64,000 bases of DNA from Phymorhynchus buccinoides (GCA_017654935.2 CM065693.1:24918000-24981999), one strand, 5' to 3'; positions 48,760-60,999 are shown, counted from the stretch's first letter. Notes: a model not told the origin generated them from the letters alone. Translations and numbers: made by a program.

Positions 48760-49680
48760 AATGCAAAGGTGCTCCTTCCTATCACAAAAACCTATAATAA
48801 TAATACCATAAAGCACTATAACTTGTATTAATACACATGAAATTGAAGGAGCTACAATCCAAATGTTGAAAACAATTATAAGCATACTTACCTCAGGCGA
48901 AATAACAAAACAATCAAAGGAACAGTAAAAGGTATTTTCTTTTAAAAGTTAAAACACAGAACACGGGCACACTAACTTAATTTAAGTTCCACACAGAAGC
49001 TTGCAAGAGATCAAATGCAAATGAAGAAAAACTTGAACATGGTATAACAGAGAAACACACACATGCCCATTACATTTTCACACACACACACACGCACACA
49101 CAAACACAGCGACACACGCATTGACACTCAACACCACACACACAAACACAGTGACACATGCAGTGACACTCAACACCACATACACACACAGTGACACTCA
49201 ACACCACACACACACAAACACAGTGACACTCAACACCACACACAACTTTCAGCAAACATGCCATTAACTGATTAAGAACGTCAATAACGGAAAGCATAAT
49301 CACTACTTACACTGGGTTTTTCTCCTGGTGAGCACATTAACTTGACATAAGCAGGATATACACAGCTTATCACTGAGAAAAGACGCTTACATCACTGGGT
49401 TATTATGATGTCACCCATTGGCAACAGCTTGCATTGCTCTACACTGTACCGCCACTGGTCAATGAGCAAATGATCGGGAAACTTAGCCCACTCTCTGTGC
49501 TTCAAACTATCTTTCCCCTGCTTGGTCTACTACCTCTCTGTAGAGTGGTGGGATATTGTAATCGTTTGTGTTCATTTCCTACCTGTCATGTTTCTCTGTA
49601 GAAATATTGAATATTGCAATCTGAATTAATCGTTTGCCACAGTTTGTACTCATTTCCTTCCTTTCTTTTTTTTATATGTA
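48760..49680. other. no recognised gene; CA-rich patch
   Basis: CACA-rich DNA at 49078-49245 with a repeated GTGACACTCAACACCACA unit (about four copies). A strong isolated donor (GAG|GTAAGT on minus) lies at 48885-48890 with no exon body. Confidence 0.5.
49311..49337 (-). CDS. candidate first coding exon of the TNFAIP8-like gene
   Basis: An ATG followed by MCSPGEKPS and a strong phase-0 donor AGT|GTAAGT. Joined to the 38507-38718 exon at its P-G-A-G start it would supply a short N-terminus of the expected size. Nothing else supports it; the distance is about 10 kb. Confidence 0.18.
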
Positions 49681-49687
49681 TTTGGTA

Positions 49688-49861
49688 CAGTGGAACCTGC
49701 CTTATAAGACCTTCAAAATTCATCCAAAATGAGGTCTTATAAGGAAGGGGTCTTATACGGGAGGTAATTTTAATACTTACAAAGAAGGGCAATGTCTCAG
49801 AGAAGTAGGTCTTATGTGGGAGGGAGTCATAATGGGAGGTCTTATAAGGGAGGTTCTACTG
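49688..49861. mobile_element. pogo-like GAACCT MITE, simple form 2
   Basis: TA-flanked. Ends CAGTGGAACCTGCCTTATA and GGGAGGTTCTACTG. One internal unit, like 35466-35642. Confidence 0.86.
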
Positions 49862-49974
49862 TATTTGGTATATTCTAGTCACAGAGACTTATCTCTGTGA
49901 AATTCGGGATGCTCTCTCCCAGAGCAGCGCCTACCCAATTTTATAAAAAAAAATGTTTTGAGGGGCATGTCGGG

Positions 49975-50175
49975 TTAAAATTCCTAGCTCGCTATACTAT
50001 AAGACTGACTATTTGCAGCATTTTGCGACATTGAGCATGAACGACAAATTTCACTTTTTTTTAGGGTTAGGGATAGGGTTAGGGTTAGGTAAATGGCTCA
50101 AGTAACGAAAAAGTGAAATTTGTGGTTGTCGCAAATAGTCACTCTCATAGTAGCCAGCTAGGAATTTTAACGAGC
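49975..50175. repeat. palindrome with telomere-like loop
   Basis: TTAAAATTCCTAGCTCG and GACAAATTTCACTTTTT on the left pair with GAAAAAGTGAAATTTGT and AGCTAGGAATTTTAA on the right. The loop (50062-50090) is GGGTTAGGGATAGGGTTAGG. Confidence 0.8.
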
Positions 50176-50938
50176 TAGGAATGTTAACCCTACAGGGCAC
50201 AGGTGAGGAGGGTGTGTGGGCACACTTGGAAAACCTAGCTCTCAATTTGGCCATACCAGGCAGCAGGATTTCTCACTGCTCTTACCGACTTTCAACTGCC
50301 GTGTGATTTTTATGTGCGTAAAGCGCACGGGTGAGACTAGCTTTAAGTCCCCATCCAAAGGACTGGACGTTCAGTTAGATTTTCCTGTCAAACTAGATAA
50401 GAAAGGGCGAGGCCAGCATTCGAACCCGGGTCACTCAAGCTGCAGTCTCTTCTTCCATTTAGTACCCACAATCAACAATTTGATGTTTTGATACTGTTTG
50501 GTCGAGGTCCGAAGGTCGCACGCAGAACAAACAAACAAACAAAAACCACCTAATCTATTGTGACCCAGCGAGCTAAGACCCGTTCAGCGGAAGCTCGGCA
50601 TGATGCTGAATCGGCAGGAATCGGCAGTCACGCATTACATTTGACAGGTGAACGTCTTAACAACTCTGCCACTTTTCTCTTTTGTTCGTGCAATATTTTG
50701 TGAACCTCTGGGCAGAATCACTTCAAATTTTACATGTAGGTTACTAGGTATACTGATTTTACCAAAAGTTGATATGTTCTTGTTTAGTACTGCAGTTGTA
50801 CTAGGTTGTTGCTGTACTCACCCTTTTTTTCTTACTAAAGTTATGTTTATTAAGCCATCTGATCTCTAAATTTAATGAAACCACAGTTTGAAACACACAC
50901 TCACATGTACACACACACACACTCGCTCACTCACTCAC

Positions 50939-51099
<161 letters not shown>

Positions 51100-52081
51100 C
51101 ACATCTCTTGCCTAAGCTGTGCAAATATGGTATTCAACAAACTTTCTTTTTCTAGGGAATATGCAACTTTGTAAGACTTAGGACTAAGAAATGTGCTAGT
51201 GTCAGGGGGTGGGGAATTAGAGAATCAATAACTTCCATCTTGTCGCAAGCCGATTTGCCTTGACAGATCTATCCGGGCTGAGTTATTTACAGCCCTGGCA
51301 GTGGCACAGAGATAATATTGATATATGTGAATCAACAACGACTGAATCTAACTTCTAAGCTTGACTATCTTGCCGCACAACAGATCAATATGACATGGAA
51401 CGCCTATTTTTGAAAGAAAGAAAAACAGTACTGACCCTGTTTTGAAGCAAAGCAAAATAACTGTCTGAGAACAAATTTAGTTGTACAAAAGTGGCATAAA
51501 AGAACAAAAAGAAAAGATATGCCACAGAATTCTTCACAGTCAATGCTTTTATGACCGACATAATTTCCATTGACATAATTCTTTACAGACAATGCTATTA
51601 TGACCGACATCATTTCTTTATGACGTCATACTCATAACCATGACTTGCTGTAGCCTTACATAGAGGAATCAAAATAGCATAACCTTTTGTACTCAGGAAT
51701 GTAAACAAATCACTGAAGCTAAAATAAAACCGTTTTTCTAACCAACTTGTTCTAGGGACTTTGAGAAAATTGCTATGTGTTCGGTGACCACATACACACA
51801 CACACACACCACACCAAAATATTCAGTACCAACTACCATACATAGATGAGACTTCACTTGTCAAAAAGTATGAAGTAAATAACTTAATAAGGCAATCCTT
51901 TGTTCTAATTCCAAATCATCTTAAAACTCACTGTGGATGCTGAAAGAAAGAAGGCCAAAAAAAGCAGCATTTACAGTGTAAAACAAATAAACATACTTAT
52001 AATAAGAAGAGAGCGCGTGCACACACACACACACAAACACACACTGTTAAGAACATTAGTCTCTACAGAAATGTACACATA

Positions 52082-52264
52082 CAGTGAAAATCGCTTAACT
52101 CAAAATCGAAGTGACTGAAATTTTATTTTGAGAAAGCCAATATTTTGAGTTAAAAAAAGACCTTTTACTTTTAGCATAAAGACTATTAAACTGGGACCAG
52201 AAAATTGTTGTGAGTTACCCAGTGTTTTGGAGTTATCCGTTTTTGAGTTATCAGGAATCCACTG
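52082..52264. mobile_element. pogo-like GAGTTATC MITE, copy 2
   Basis: TA-flanked (52080-52081, 52265-52266). CAGTGAAAATCGCTTAACTC at the left and TTATCAGGAATCCACTG at the right. The left end still holds the TTAA that is interrupted in the 58 kb copy. Confidence 0.85.
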
Positions 52265-53054
52265 TATAATACCACAAGAAAGTAGAAACATACTGAATGT
52301 GCACATGTACACTGGAAAACAAACACAAAAGTCACTATTATTGACACACTGGTAGCATAAATACGCACCAGTAAAAACCATGTAAATAGCCCGACAATGT
52401 ACCGTGATCAATCATTCATACACTTACAGACAGTTTCACTTCCTCAAATTGGTCTACGACCTATACCAATCTTCTGAGGCAAAATAGTGCTGTATGTCTC
52501 GATCAAGTTTGTACCTGTACTGTATATATATAGTGTATGCATAATCCTGTCTACCTATCGGTAACAGCCCAATACAGTAATCTGGGGATTACCAGTCATA
52601 ACAAACTCCACTGAAGCTGAGGAAAACTGAGGAAAGAGTAACAACTTAATGAGCTCTTCGGGTGACCTGACAGGAGATAGCTCTTACGGTTTAGTTTAGT
52701 TTCCTCGGATCTTGGTCAAGAAGGCATAATCTATTCTTGCCGCTCCAAAGACAGAAACAGAGAGAAAGAGCTTGCCCTCGCTCACAAAACCCCTTCTATT
52801 GCGCCACCTATATGAAAGGGTGATAAATCCACCTAAAGCGCTCATTGAAGGGGACTCTAGCTCTAAGGCTGGAGTATCTGTTTGTGCTCCATTTTTTTCA
52901 AGTTCTTTTTTTTCCTTCACTGAAATCACATTATCTTACAAAAGTGCTCCATTTTGAATACTGAATTGTGCTCATTTTTAATCAAATTCAAAGAAAACAA
53001 GGGCATCGCCGAGTGGCAGCAACGCATTGTGACAATGCAAACCCGGCCAGAGTT

Positions 53055-53650
53055 ATGTCCTGTCCCCCACCCCCCATTAAACACACCACTTTCCACCCTT
53101 ACAGAAAGCATAAAATACATAGCCCAAAATTTGAAGCGATTCTGTTCAGTAGTTCACGAGATACAGCTGAACTTTTATACAAACTTCCTTGCACCGAGTG
53201 ATGTCCTCTCCCCCCCCCCCCACCCCCCAATAAACACACCACTTTCCACCCTTACAGAACGCATAAAATACATTGCCCAACATTTGAAGCGATTATGTTC
53301 AGTAGTTCACGAGATACAGCTGAACTTTTATACAAACTTCCTTGCACCATGGTACACCACCACACAAAATTTGAAGCGATTCTGTTCATTAGTTCACGAA
53401 ATAAAGCTGGGGGAAAATTACATAGCCCAAAGAAGGAAATTTCGGTTTTCAAGGTCAAACTTGAAGGTCAAGGTCAGCACAGTGTTGATTAACGAAAGGA
53501 AGCTTCCTTTTCAAGCTGTCTACCGCTCTGCCAATTTTAGTCAAAATCCAAACAGTAGTTTTTAAGATAATCGATACACAGACACACAGACAGACAGACA
53601 CACACACAGACACACAAAGCCCATCGCAATACCTCGGCCTCTGGCCGGGT
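53055..53650 (+). repeat. tandem ~150-bp repeat with TTTGAAGCGATTC core
   Basis: Two long units (from about 53056 and 53205, both with AAACACACCACTTTCCACCC and GTTCAGTAGTTCACGAGATA) and a shorter third (53361-53410). A long open frame runs through but looks incidental. The block ends in CAGA/CACA repeats and ACCTCGGCCTCTGGCC. Confidence 0.72.
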
Positions 53651-53827
53651 AATAACAAAAGTGGGAGGAGACCTGTTCTATAAAAGCATAATAGGGTGGG
53701 GTTATTGATTGGAGACAAAAATAGAAAACTTGAGATTGATATTTTGGATAGTAAAGGAGTGTACAACACAGACATTTTAATTGTGTCAGTGTTTTTTGTT
53801 TGATTTTGTTGATGTACCGGAGACCTA

Positions 53828-54150
53828 AGTCTTCTTCTTCTTCGTTCGCTCAGACAGTTTTCTGCTACATGAGCGGATGTGTCATGCTGCCGTTATGCGC
53901 CTAACTAAGAAGTAGTTGGGCCCAGCATGTTCGACTTCGGCTGAAGAAATCTTTGTAAGAATTTATTTTTAAAAAGGCAGGAGAATGGACCAGTAAGATA
54001 GAAATATAGCAGATGACGGTGAGTAAGCAAAGGGAAAAGACAGTCAAAGAGAATGACAGATTAGAGGAAGCTACAAGCACAGAACTTCCAGAAGGTGGAG
54101 GAACTATTTGTACGAAAGACCCCCCGGTATCCCCACGGGGGCGGTAACCT
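53828..54150 (+). repeat. dispersed repeat S2, copy 7
   Basis: Second head type (TTCGCTCAGACAGTTTTCTG, GTTATGCGCCTAACTAAGAA) on the standard tail (CAGAACTTCCAGAAGGTGGA, CCCCGGTATCCCCACGGGGG). Confidence 0.73.
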
Positions 54151-54199
54151 AACTAAAACCAACACCCTGAGATAGGCTGTCACAATTATTGAACCTTTC

Positions 54200-54505
54200 G
54201 TCGTTGTTCTCATACCCTGGCTTAAAGACTCCAGGGATCATCCCAACAGCTGAAGCACTTGAACACTGTGGTACAAATGCACCAGCTAGGGATGAGAACA
54301 TAACGTCTCTGACCGTCTTTGATTACCCCGCCACGTGGGCTACACTCCGACTTTTCGGAGGATTTTGGACTGATGATGTTATGCTAGGAACTTGTCATAG
54401 CTAAAGACAATCACCGCATGACTATGCAGAACATAACATTTTGATGTAGCCTTGGTGTTCTAGCTTATGTCAATTGGTCTGACAGTCTGATGCCAAGGCG
54501 GTTGA
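54200..54505 (+). repeat. dispersed repeat S1, copy 5 (full)
   Basis: From TACCCTGGCTTAAAGACTCC to GACAGTCTGATGCCAAGG. Confidence 0.75.
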
Positions 54506-54887
54506 ACCTTTAATTTATAATCAATGCTTGTGTAGCTTAAAAATGTATCTATCCCACATGATGCATGGCTACAACTGATAACTAGAGAGACTTAAGTCAA
54601 GACTAGTGCTCTACACTACAGCAACATTCATACATTCACATTTGTACAACTACGATACAAGCATGAATCATACACAGGTGTGAATGAAACACACACACAC
54701 ACACACCACATAATCATGAGGGTCCTGCAATAAGACAAGTCTGCATATGAGTACAGAAAGTTTCCCCATTGCTGAGAGCACTCGAGACAATGGTTGCAAC
54801 AAATTTGAAGCTTTTTAATATGGACATTATTGATAATGATGTATCACTCAAACGTATAATAATGTCGATCGACTACACGTGATGTTA

Positions 54888-54940
<53 letters not shown>

Positions 54941-55257
54941 CATCACTGCATGTGATTATGTGTTTACATGTATGTACATGCTTGCATGTGTGTGTGTCTT
55001 TTTTGTGTGTGTGCTAAAATGAATGGTGGAACAAAGTCCAACACATGTTAAACATGTATCATGATGTACGAGTCAGAAAGTCATTAAATACATGTTTTTA
55101 TATACTGTAATCTAATCATGTGTCACTGTCTTTCATGTGGTTTAATTCACTGGTTTCAGTGTCTGTGTGTGTGTGTGTGTGTGCGTGTGTGCGTGCGTGC
55201 GTGCGTGCGTGTGTGTGTGTGTGTCTGTGTGAGAACTTGACTGAAGACTGTCGCCTT

Positions 55258-55540
55258 GGCATGACTGACGAGGCTGTGCCAGACCAGTTGACATAAGCTA
55301 GAACACTAAGGCATTAGGTATTAGGTACTTTATAGTCACAGAGGCGTCTCTATGAAATTAGGGTTGCTCCCACCTGGAGGGTGCGCTTCAGCCAAAGGCG
55401 TGCCACGCAATTTCTTCTTTTTTTTGTGTGTGACTGATGAGGGGAGGGGGGGGGGGGGGGGGGGTTAAATTTTTTTGACCAAATGACAACTTTTTCGTTG
55501 CCACTGGGTTTAACGGACATGCTAAGTGCATGGGCACACG

Positions 55541-55571
<31 letters not shown>

Positions 55572-55825
55572 TTCAAAATACATCAAAATGTTATGTTCTG
55601 CATGGTTGTGCGGGGATTGTCTTAAGCCATGACAAGCTCCTAGCATAACACCATCAGTCTAAAATCCTCCTGGCTGCCCATGTGGCGAGGTAATCAAAAA
55701 CGGTCACATACGTAATGTTCTCATCCCTAGCTGGTGCATTTGTGCCAGTGTTCAAGACGTTAGCGCTTCAGCTGTTGGGGTGATCCCTGGATTCTTTTAA
55801 GCCAGGGTAAGACAACAACGACAAA
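55258..55825 (-). repeat. dispersed repeat S1, copy 6, interrupted
   Basis: Inverted S1 pieces at 55258-55312 and 55578-55825 are separated by 265 bases. These carry TTATAGTCACAGAGGCGTCT, a poly-G run (55443-55464) and the SINE-like CACACGGGACCTCGGTTTAT module, so one repeat has inserted into another. Confidence 0.68.
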
Positions 55826-55929
55826 CAACAAACAAACCAAAGACTGAAAAATGTTATTAGGCAAGGATTGAGATTTTAGGCTAAGCCTATTTTTCCAATC
55901 TGTCCTTGGGATGAAAACAAGACTTATTG

Positions 55930-55967
55930 TGAGTTATCCAGTGTTTTGAGTTATCAGGATTCCACTG
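55930..55967. mobile_element. pogo-like GAGTTATC MITE, right-end fragment
   Basis: GAGTTATCCAGTGTTTTGAG then TTATCAGGATTCCACTG and TA. Only the right end is recognisable. Confidence 0.6.
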
Positions 55968-55990
55968 TAGTTCTACAGTATTGCTTTTCA

Positions 55991-56330
<340 letters not shown>

Positions 56331-56339
56331 TCTGTGCGC

Positions 56340-56849
56340 ACATTTGTTTCTTCTTCAATAACTATTGATCATGGTAGATGTTCACACAAATTATTATCCC
56401 TTTGCCCAATCCCTCATCATTTAAACCTTTTTTTTAACATGTTGTCCCCAACACCTGTTGCCTTTATCTCCTAAAACTAAAAGAACTGAACTATCAATCA
56501 CACAACTTTGACATACAACACTTCATCAACAGCTATCTTCCTTTCTTCTTCTTCAGGTGTTGGCAGTAAAAAATTAAAAAAGCCTGTTCATTTGCCTACG
56601 CTGAAATTGATTAGTCATCGACCACTGGTTTTTAAAAAAAGGTGGGGTTAATTACAGTTCAACAAGGCCCCAAAGCTAAACGCATAGTAAAAAGCTTTTC
56701 AAGAAGGAAAAAAAAGGGGGATGGAAAGTTTAGGGAAACTGGGTCACCAGACTGACTGGAATGAGCTCTGACCCTTGAAACATTTTAGTTTTGAAACATT
56801 TCTGTAAAATAAAACAAAAGGGCACAATCTAACCCTTAAAACTGAGAAT
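56340..56849. other. no recognised gene or element
   Basis: AT-rich, with a run of A and G near 56705-56725. Nothing coding identified. Confidence 0.45.
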
Positions 56850-57510
56850 TACCATACTTTACGGATTATAAGGTGATGCTTTTTCCCCAGACTGAAACTC
56901 CTGTGCACACCTTATAATCAGACTACTTAATGACACACAGTGGAGAACTGATAACTCAAAAACGGATAACATTTAACTCAACACTGGATAACTCAAAAAA
57001 TGTTTTGGGTCCCAGTATAATAATCTCTATGGTGAAGTCTTTTTAACTCAAAATATTGGCTAGATCTCAAAATAAAATTTCAGTACCTTCAATTTTGACT
57101 TTAAAAGCGATTTTTACTGTAGTAAGAAACAGTCATAATAAAATCTGAATATGGCTCCAACCCACCTGCGTGCACATCTCGACCATTCCAACAGAAGTGT
57201 CGCCATCTTAGTCCTTATTTGTGTGTAAACAAAGTGAAAATGTTATCTAAATGTGTAAAGAAAACATCCAGATGTTATAAATACAGTTTAGATAAGTTTC
57301 GAATTGGAACAGCCAAATACGCAGCATCGATCTGGCATTTTTCAAAAAAAAGGTAAGGACTAAGATGGCGGTCTCCCATAATATGGCGCTCCTTGTGGCC
57401 GGATATGACGACACGTGGGTACCAGCCATAGATTAAAATGTTTGGGGTGCGCCTTATAATACTAATAGGGTTAGGGTGTGCCTTCTACTTCTAATCCGTA
57501 AAATACGGCA
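56850..57510. mobile_element. MITE, CGGACTATAAG family, copy 6, interrupted
   Basis: Ends TACCATACTTTACGGATTAT and CTAATCCGTAAAATACGGCA. It shares a long interior with copy 1 (73-426) plus about 85 bases (57235-57320) that copy 1 lacks. A pogo-like MITE sits inside at 56938-57121. Confidence 0.75.
56938..57121. mobile_element. pogo-like GAGTTATC MITE, copy 3, nested and inverted
   Basis: Begins CAGTGGAGAACTGATAACTC and ends AAAGCGATTTTTACTG then TA. Opposite orientation to copies 1 and 2. Confidence 0.75.
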
Positions 57511-57599
57511 GTTATCACAGTCCAAGTGTTAATTTACCTAATTAGGTCTGGGCCACACTTCAATGTAGTCATCACCAACACACATTATGGAGAAAAAAC

Positions 57600-58020
57600 A
57601 TTGGTAAAGGTCAAGATGTGCCACCCCCCCTACCTATCTCGGTTAATTCTATTTTTCCGTTATTGCCTTTCTTACCATACATAAACTGATAAAGCTGTAT
57701 TTTAAACTGATAAAGCTGTATTTTAGGAACATTTTTAGCTAATAACCTTTTTGGAATACTAACCCTAGCCCTAGCCCTAAACCTAACCCTACCCCCCACT
57801 ATGTACTGCAGTACACCGCGATTTGTCACAGTTGTGGTTTGTTGCGTTTTTCCGTCTTATAGGGTGGGGGGTAGGGCTAGGGTTAGTATTCCAAAAAGGT
57901 TATTAGCTAAAAATGTTCCTAAAATACAGCTTTATGTATGGTAAGAAAGGCAAAAACGGAAAAATAGAATTAACCGAGAAATGCATGGGGGGGTGGCACA
58001 TCTTTACCTTTACCAAAACA
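57600..58020. repeat. ~420-bp palindrome with CCCTAG/CCCTAA near the apex
   Basis: The left arm (57600-57802) and right arm (57855-58020) are complementary nearly throughout, e.g. TTTTTAGCTAATAACCTTTT and its complement, TCGGTTAATTCTATTTTTCC and its complement. The left arm has an extra 20-bp duplication (AACTGATAAAGCTGTATTTT). The innermost arm ends carry CCCTAGCCCTAGCCCTAAAC-type sequence. Confidence 0.88.
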
Positions 58021-58254
58021 TTGACTGCGTGAGTGAATAAAGATAGCCTGCGTGAACAAAACTAGATCAAGTAGTGTGAATAGTCTTATTTTCTAACTTT
58101 TAGGGCAGTGCTGCACTGTTTTTAAATCTAAATTTTATCATTAGGGGTGAGCGCACACTGCCTGCCAAAGTGACCAGTCATTGGACTTCAAAACGCCGGA
58201 AACTGAAAGAAAGGCCCAGTCAATCGCCTGGAAGAAGAACAAAACTACACTCTA

Positions 58255-58658
58255 CTGTGAAAATCTCTTAACCCTGTCATCGCCACTGTCACCTCTTGGC
58301 ACCACAATAATTTAACACCCATGTCACTAAAGGGCATCACATGAGGATCTGATATCCAGTGACCTTATGTTCTTAATTTTGAGAGGTAAGGATAGGCCCT
58401 ATTCTATGCATGTTAAAGAGGAATCCCCAATATTGCAGACGAAATCTTTTCTCTACCCAGGTAAGTTTAATGGTAAATTTTGGCTGAGGAATGGCTAGCA
58501 TTGAAAGGGTTAAGTCAAAATTGAAGGAACTGAAATTTGATTTTGAGATAGCCAATATGTTTTAGCTAAGAAGACATTATTAGCATAAAAACTGTTAAAC
58601 TGGGACCAAAAACTTACTGTGAGTTATCCAGTGTTTTTGAGTTATCAGGATTCCACTG
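58255..58658. mobile_element. pogo-like GAGTTATC MITE, copy 4, interrupted
   Basis: TA-flanked (58253-58254, 58659-58660). CTGTGAAAATCTCTTA at the left and GAGTTATCAGGATTCCACTG at the right. It is split at its TTAA by the MITE at 58272-58509. Confidence 0.82.
58272..58509. mobile_element. piggyBac-like TTAA MITE, copy 5, nested
   Basis: TTAA at 58268-58271 and 58510-58513. Left end CCCTGTCATCGCCA, right end TTGAAAGGG. Its target is the TTAA of a pogo-like MITE. Confidence 0.83.
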
Positions 58659-58762
58659 TAGTAAGATTCCATCAGATTCATTCAGACAGTTAGCATTTCT
58701 CGATAATCATGCCTAAAAAATGTCAGTTGGATTGAGTCGCATACAACAGGGAGCTACTTTAA

Positions 58763-59010
58763 CTCTTCTAGCGCCATGTATTTTTTTGACGTTCTTGCCG
58801 TTGTCCGTTACATCTCAACCGACAAGAGGGGTGTAGGCCTAACTATTTTTTCGAGTGCGCATGCATTGCTTTAACGGAAACAGTAACTGACATAAGCTCT
58901 GAAACTAGACAAACACACGGAAGGCCACTTGGCAGCCAATGCCTTTGCATTTGTTTGGGCGTGAAGTGTGATGTACTGGGCAAATACATTCGCCCATGGT
59001 GCTAGAAGAG
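58763..59010. mobile_element. TTAA-flanked MITE, CTCTTCTAGC family, copy 2
   Basis: TTAA at 58759-58762 and 59011-59014. Ends CTCTTCTAGCGCCATG and CATGGTGCTAGAAGAG (one mismatch). 248 bp. Confidence 0.85.
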
Positions 59011-59029
59011 TTAAGGCGTCTCCCGTGAC

Positions 59030-60090
59030 TGATGTTACAGCCAGTGCCACAGATGGAAGCAGGTTCCACTCGGCAATGGTCCAAAGAAAGAAAGACTGCT
59101 GGCGGCACAGAGGGAGTCATGCATGCTGACAGTTGATGTGCCTGGACAGCATGCAGGTGTCAAGTAGACCATGTGGGGGCAGGGGCTTCCTTGAGGAGTT
59201 GATGACAACCTCACCACAATGGTGTTTGAAGAAGGTCATGAGGCGAGCCTTCTTTCGTTGTTCGAGGAGAGGGCGCGAGTTGAGTTGGTCATACATTTCC
59301 TCCACACTGGACGTCTGTCGATGTCGGTTGATGACACAGCGTGCTGCGCTTCTCTGCACTGCCTCGATCTTGTTGCACTTCAGTTTTTAATGGTACAGGG
59401 ATCCCAAACACTGCTGGATTATAAAAGTGTCGGTCTTAAAGGGGCTTGGAAGGCTCTCTCTTTGATCTTTAATTATACTCCCAGGGCTCCCAATCATCCC
59501 ACAAAACAAGGGGTCCCAGGGACTCCTTCACTTACAGCATGCAAGGTCCTAAGAGGCGGGATAGAGGGTCCCAGTGGCATTGCGAATACTAAAAAGATTT
59601 GTTTAGTGCATCCCTGGGACCCCCTGCACATTCTTTTAGAGGGTCCTTTAGAATGTTAGTACTTCATAGACCCCCAGATGGGGGTCCATGGGAGCCCTGA
59701 CTCCAGACCTTTCTGTTTCTGTTTATTAGGCCTAGTCGAAAGGGCCACTTTTGTGGCAATTTATCAACGAAAACTAGGGGAGAGCACCTACACCTATTCC
59801 CTAATCTGATTATCTTTTTATTCTTAATATTTTCTTTTTTGTTCTTGATCTTTCCTTCTTGTTCCTGATCTTTCTTTCTTCTTGATTCTTCCTTCCTCTT
59901 GTTTTCCTTTCTTGATCTTTCATTCCCCATTCTTTTTTCTCTTGGTCTTTTTCTGTCTTCCTCCTTCTTCAGGCTGTTCTTCGGATGATCATGAAGCCTA
60001 GGATCTTGTTGGCTTTGTTGACAATATTCATGATGTGGGAATCCCAGTGTAAGTCTAGATAAGATAAGGGATAAGGTGACACTCATTTCA
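59030..60090 (-). mobile_element. LINE C-terminal relic, split by later insertions
   Basis: Minus-strand reading: at 59990-60060 L-H-W-D-S-H-I-M-N-I-V-N-K-A-N-K-I-L-G-F, then after about 590 bases of other DNA K-I-E-A-V-Q-R-S-A-A-R-C-V-I-N and Y-D-Q-L-N-S-R-P-L-L-E-Q-R-K-K-A-R-L. A frameshift follows, then R-T-I-A-E-W-N-L-L-P-S. This order is that of Jockey/CR1-group LINE ends. The gap includes the MITE at 59482-59699. Confidence 0.72.
59482..59699. mobile_element. 218-bp MITE, CAGGGCTCCCA ends, copy 2
   Basis: Perfect ends CAGGGCTCCCA and TGGGAGCCCTG, with an exact ACTCC duplication at 59477-59481 and 59700-59704. It has the same length as copy 1. Confidence 0.92.
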
Positions 60091-60112
60091 GTAGGCAGCA
60101 TGTTCCAGTGTC

Positions 60113-60114
<2 letters not shown>

Positions 60115-60189
<75 letters not shown>

Positions 60190-60191
60190 CA

Positions 60192-60242
<51 letters not shown>
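60115..60242. repeat. (TG)n microsatellite, two blocks
   Basis: TG repeats at 60115-60184 and 60197-60242, separated by ATGTCACTATG. Confidence 0.97.
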
Positions 60243-60247
<5 letters not shown>

Positions 60248-60299
60248 CGTGTTGTGCTGGTGGAACGGATGACACAAACTCACAAAGCATGCATCCAGT

Positions 60300-60999
60300 G
60301 TGCCAATAGCAGTCTAAACGAAAACTTTGGGCGTGGGGCAGGATAAATATCCCCAATACTGGCAATACTATTGCCAATAGGAAAAAGAAGAGTCACTGCG
60401 TCTGTGTAGAGGCTAGAGCTCTAAATTAGAGTCTAATTATATGTGCCTCGCGCTAATCTAAATTAAAGTGCTCCCATTCCTATCCCACTGCAAATGAGCA
60501 ACACAGAGCTCTACTTGAATTGGAAAGTGACAATGATCTCGGCAATCCTAGTCTAGTTTGTGTCAAAACAAATTCTGTGCCTAAGTCTCACTTGAATTTG
60601 TGGCGCGCTAGGACAACTCAAACAATTTACAATATATAATATTGATAATCGCAACGTGAATAGTTTGGGTCCCAATAACTTACCTTACGATGTTTCCTTC
60701 GAAAGTCTGTTAATTTTTACCTCTTGCAAGTGTCAAAGTCAACACGATTCACACATGATTTCTCTTTCCTTGGTGATTGACAGTGCTGTCAACACTACGC
60801 AGTGGGTGTTTCACGTCCGGTTTGTGGACTCGATGAAGTTTCGAAGTCAGTGGCCTATGACGTCATACAAGGCGATACCAATACAGCGAAAAGGGGAGTC
60901 AAGCTGAATTATCTAATGGCAGTGGCTATTTAACCTGATGTGGCAAAATAGAATGTAGGTTTCTAAGGTTTCTTTTTTACCTGTGTTATTATCCCATTG
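60300..60999. other. no recognised gene; a CRE-like palindrome
   Basis: Holds a single TGACGTCA (about 60857-60864), the consensus of CREB/ATF sites, in an otherwise unassigned stretch. No exon recognised. Confidence 0.4.

Noticed and set aside
52954..53565. 203-residue open frame
   Set aside because: It consists of tandem non-coding units with the TTTGAAGCGATTC core; the repeats lie in phase only by chance and no splice or family evidence exists.
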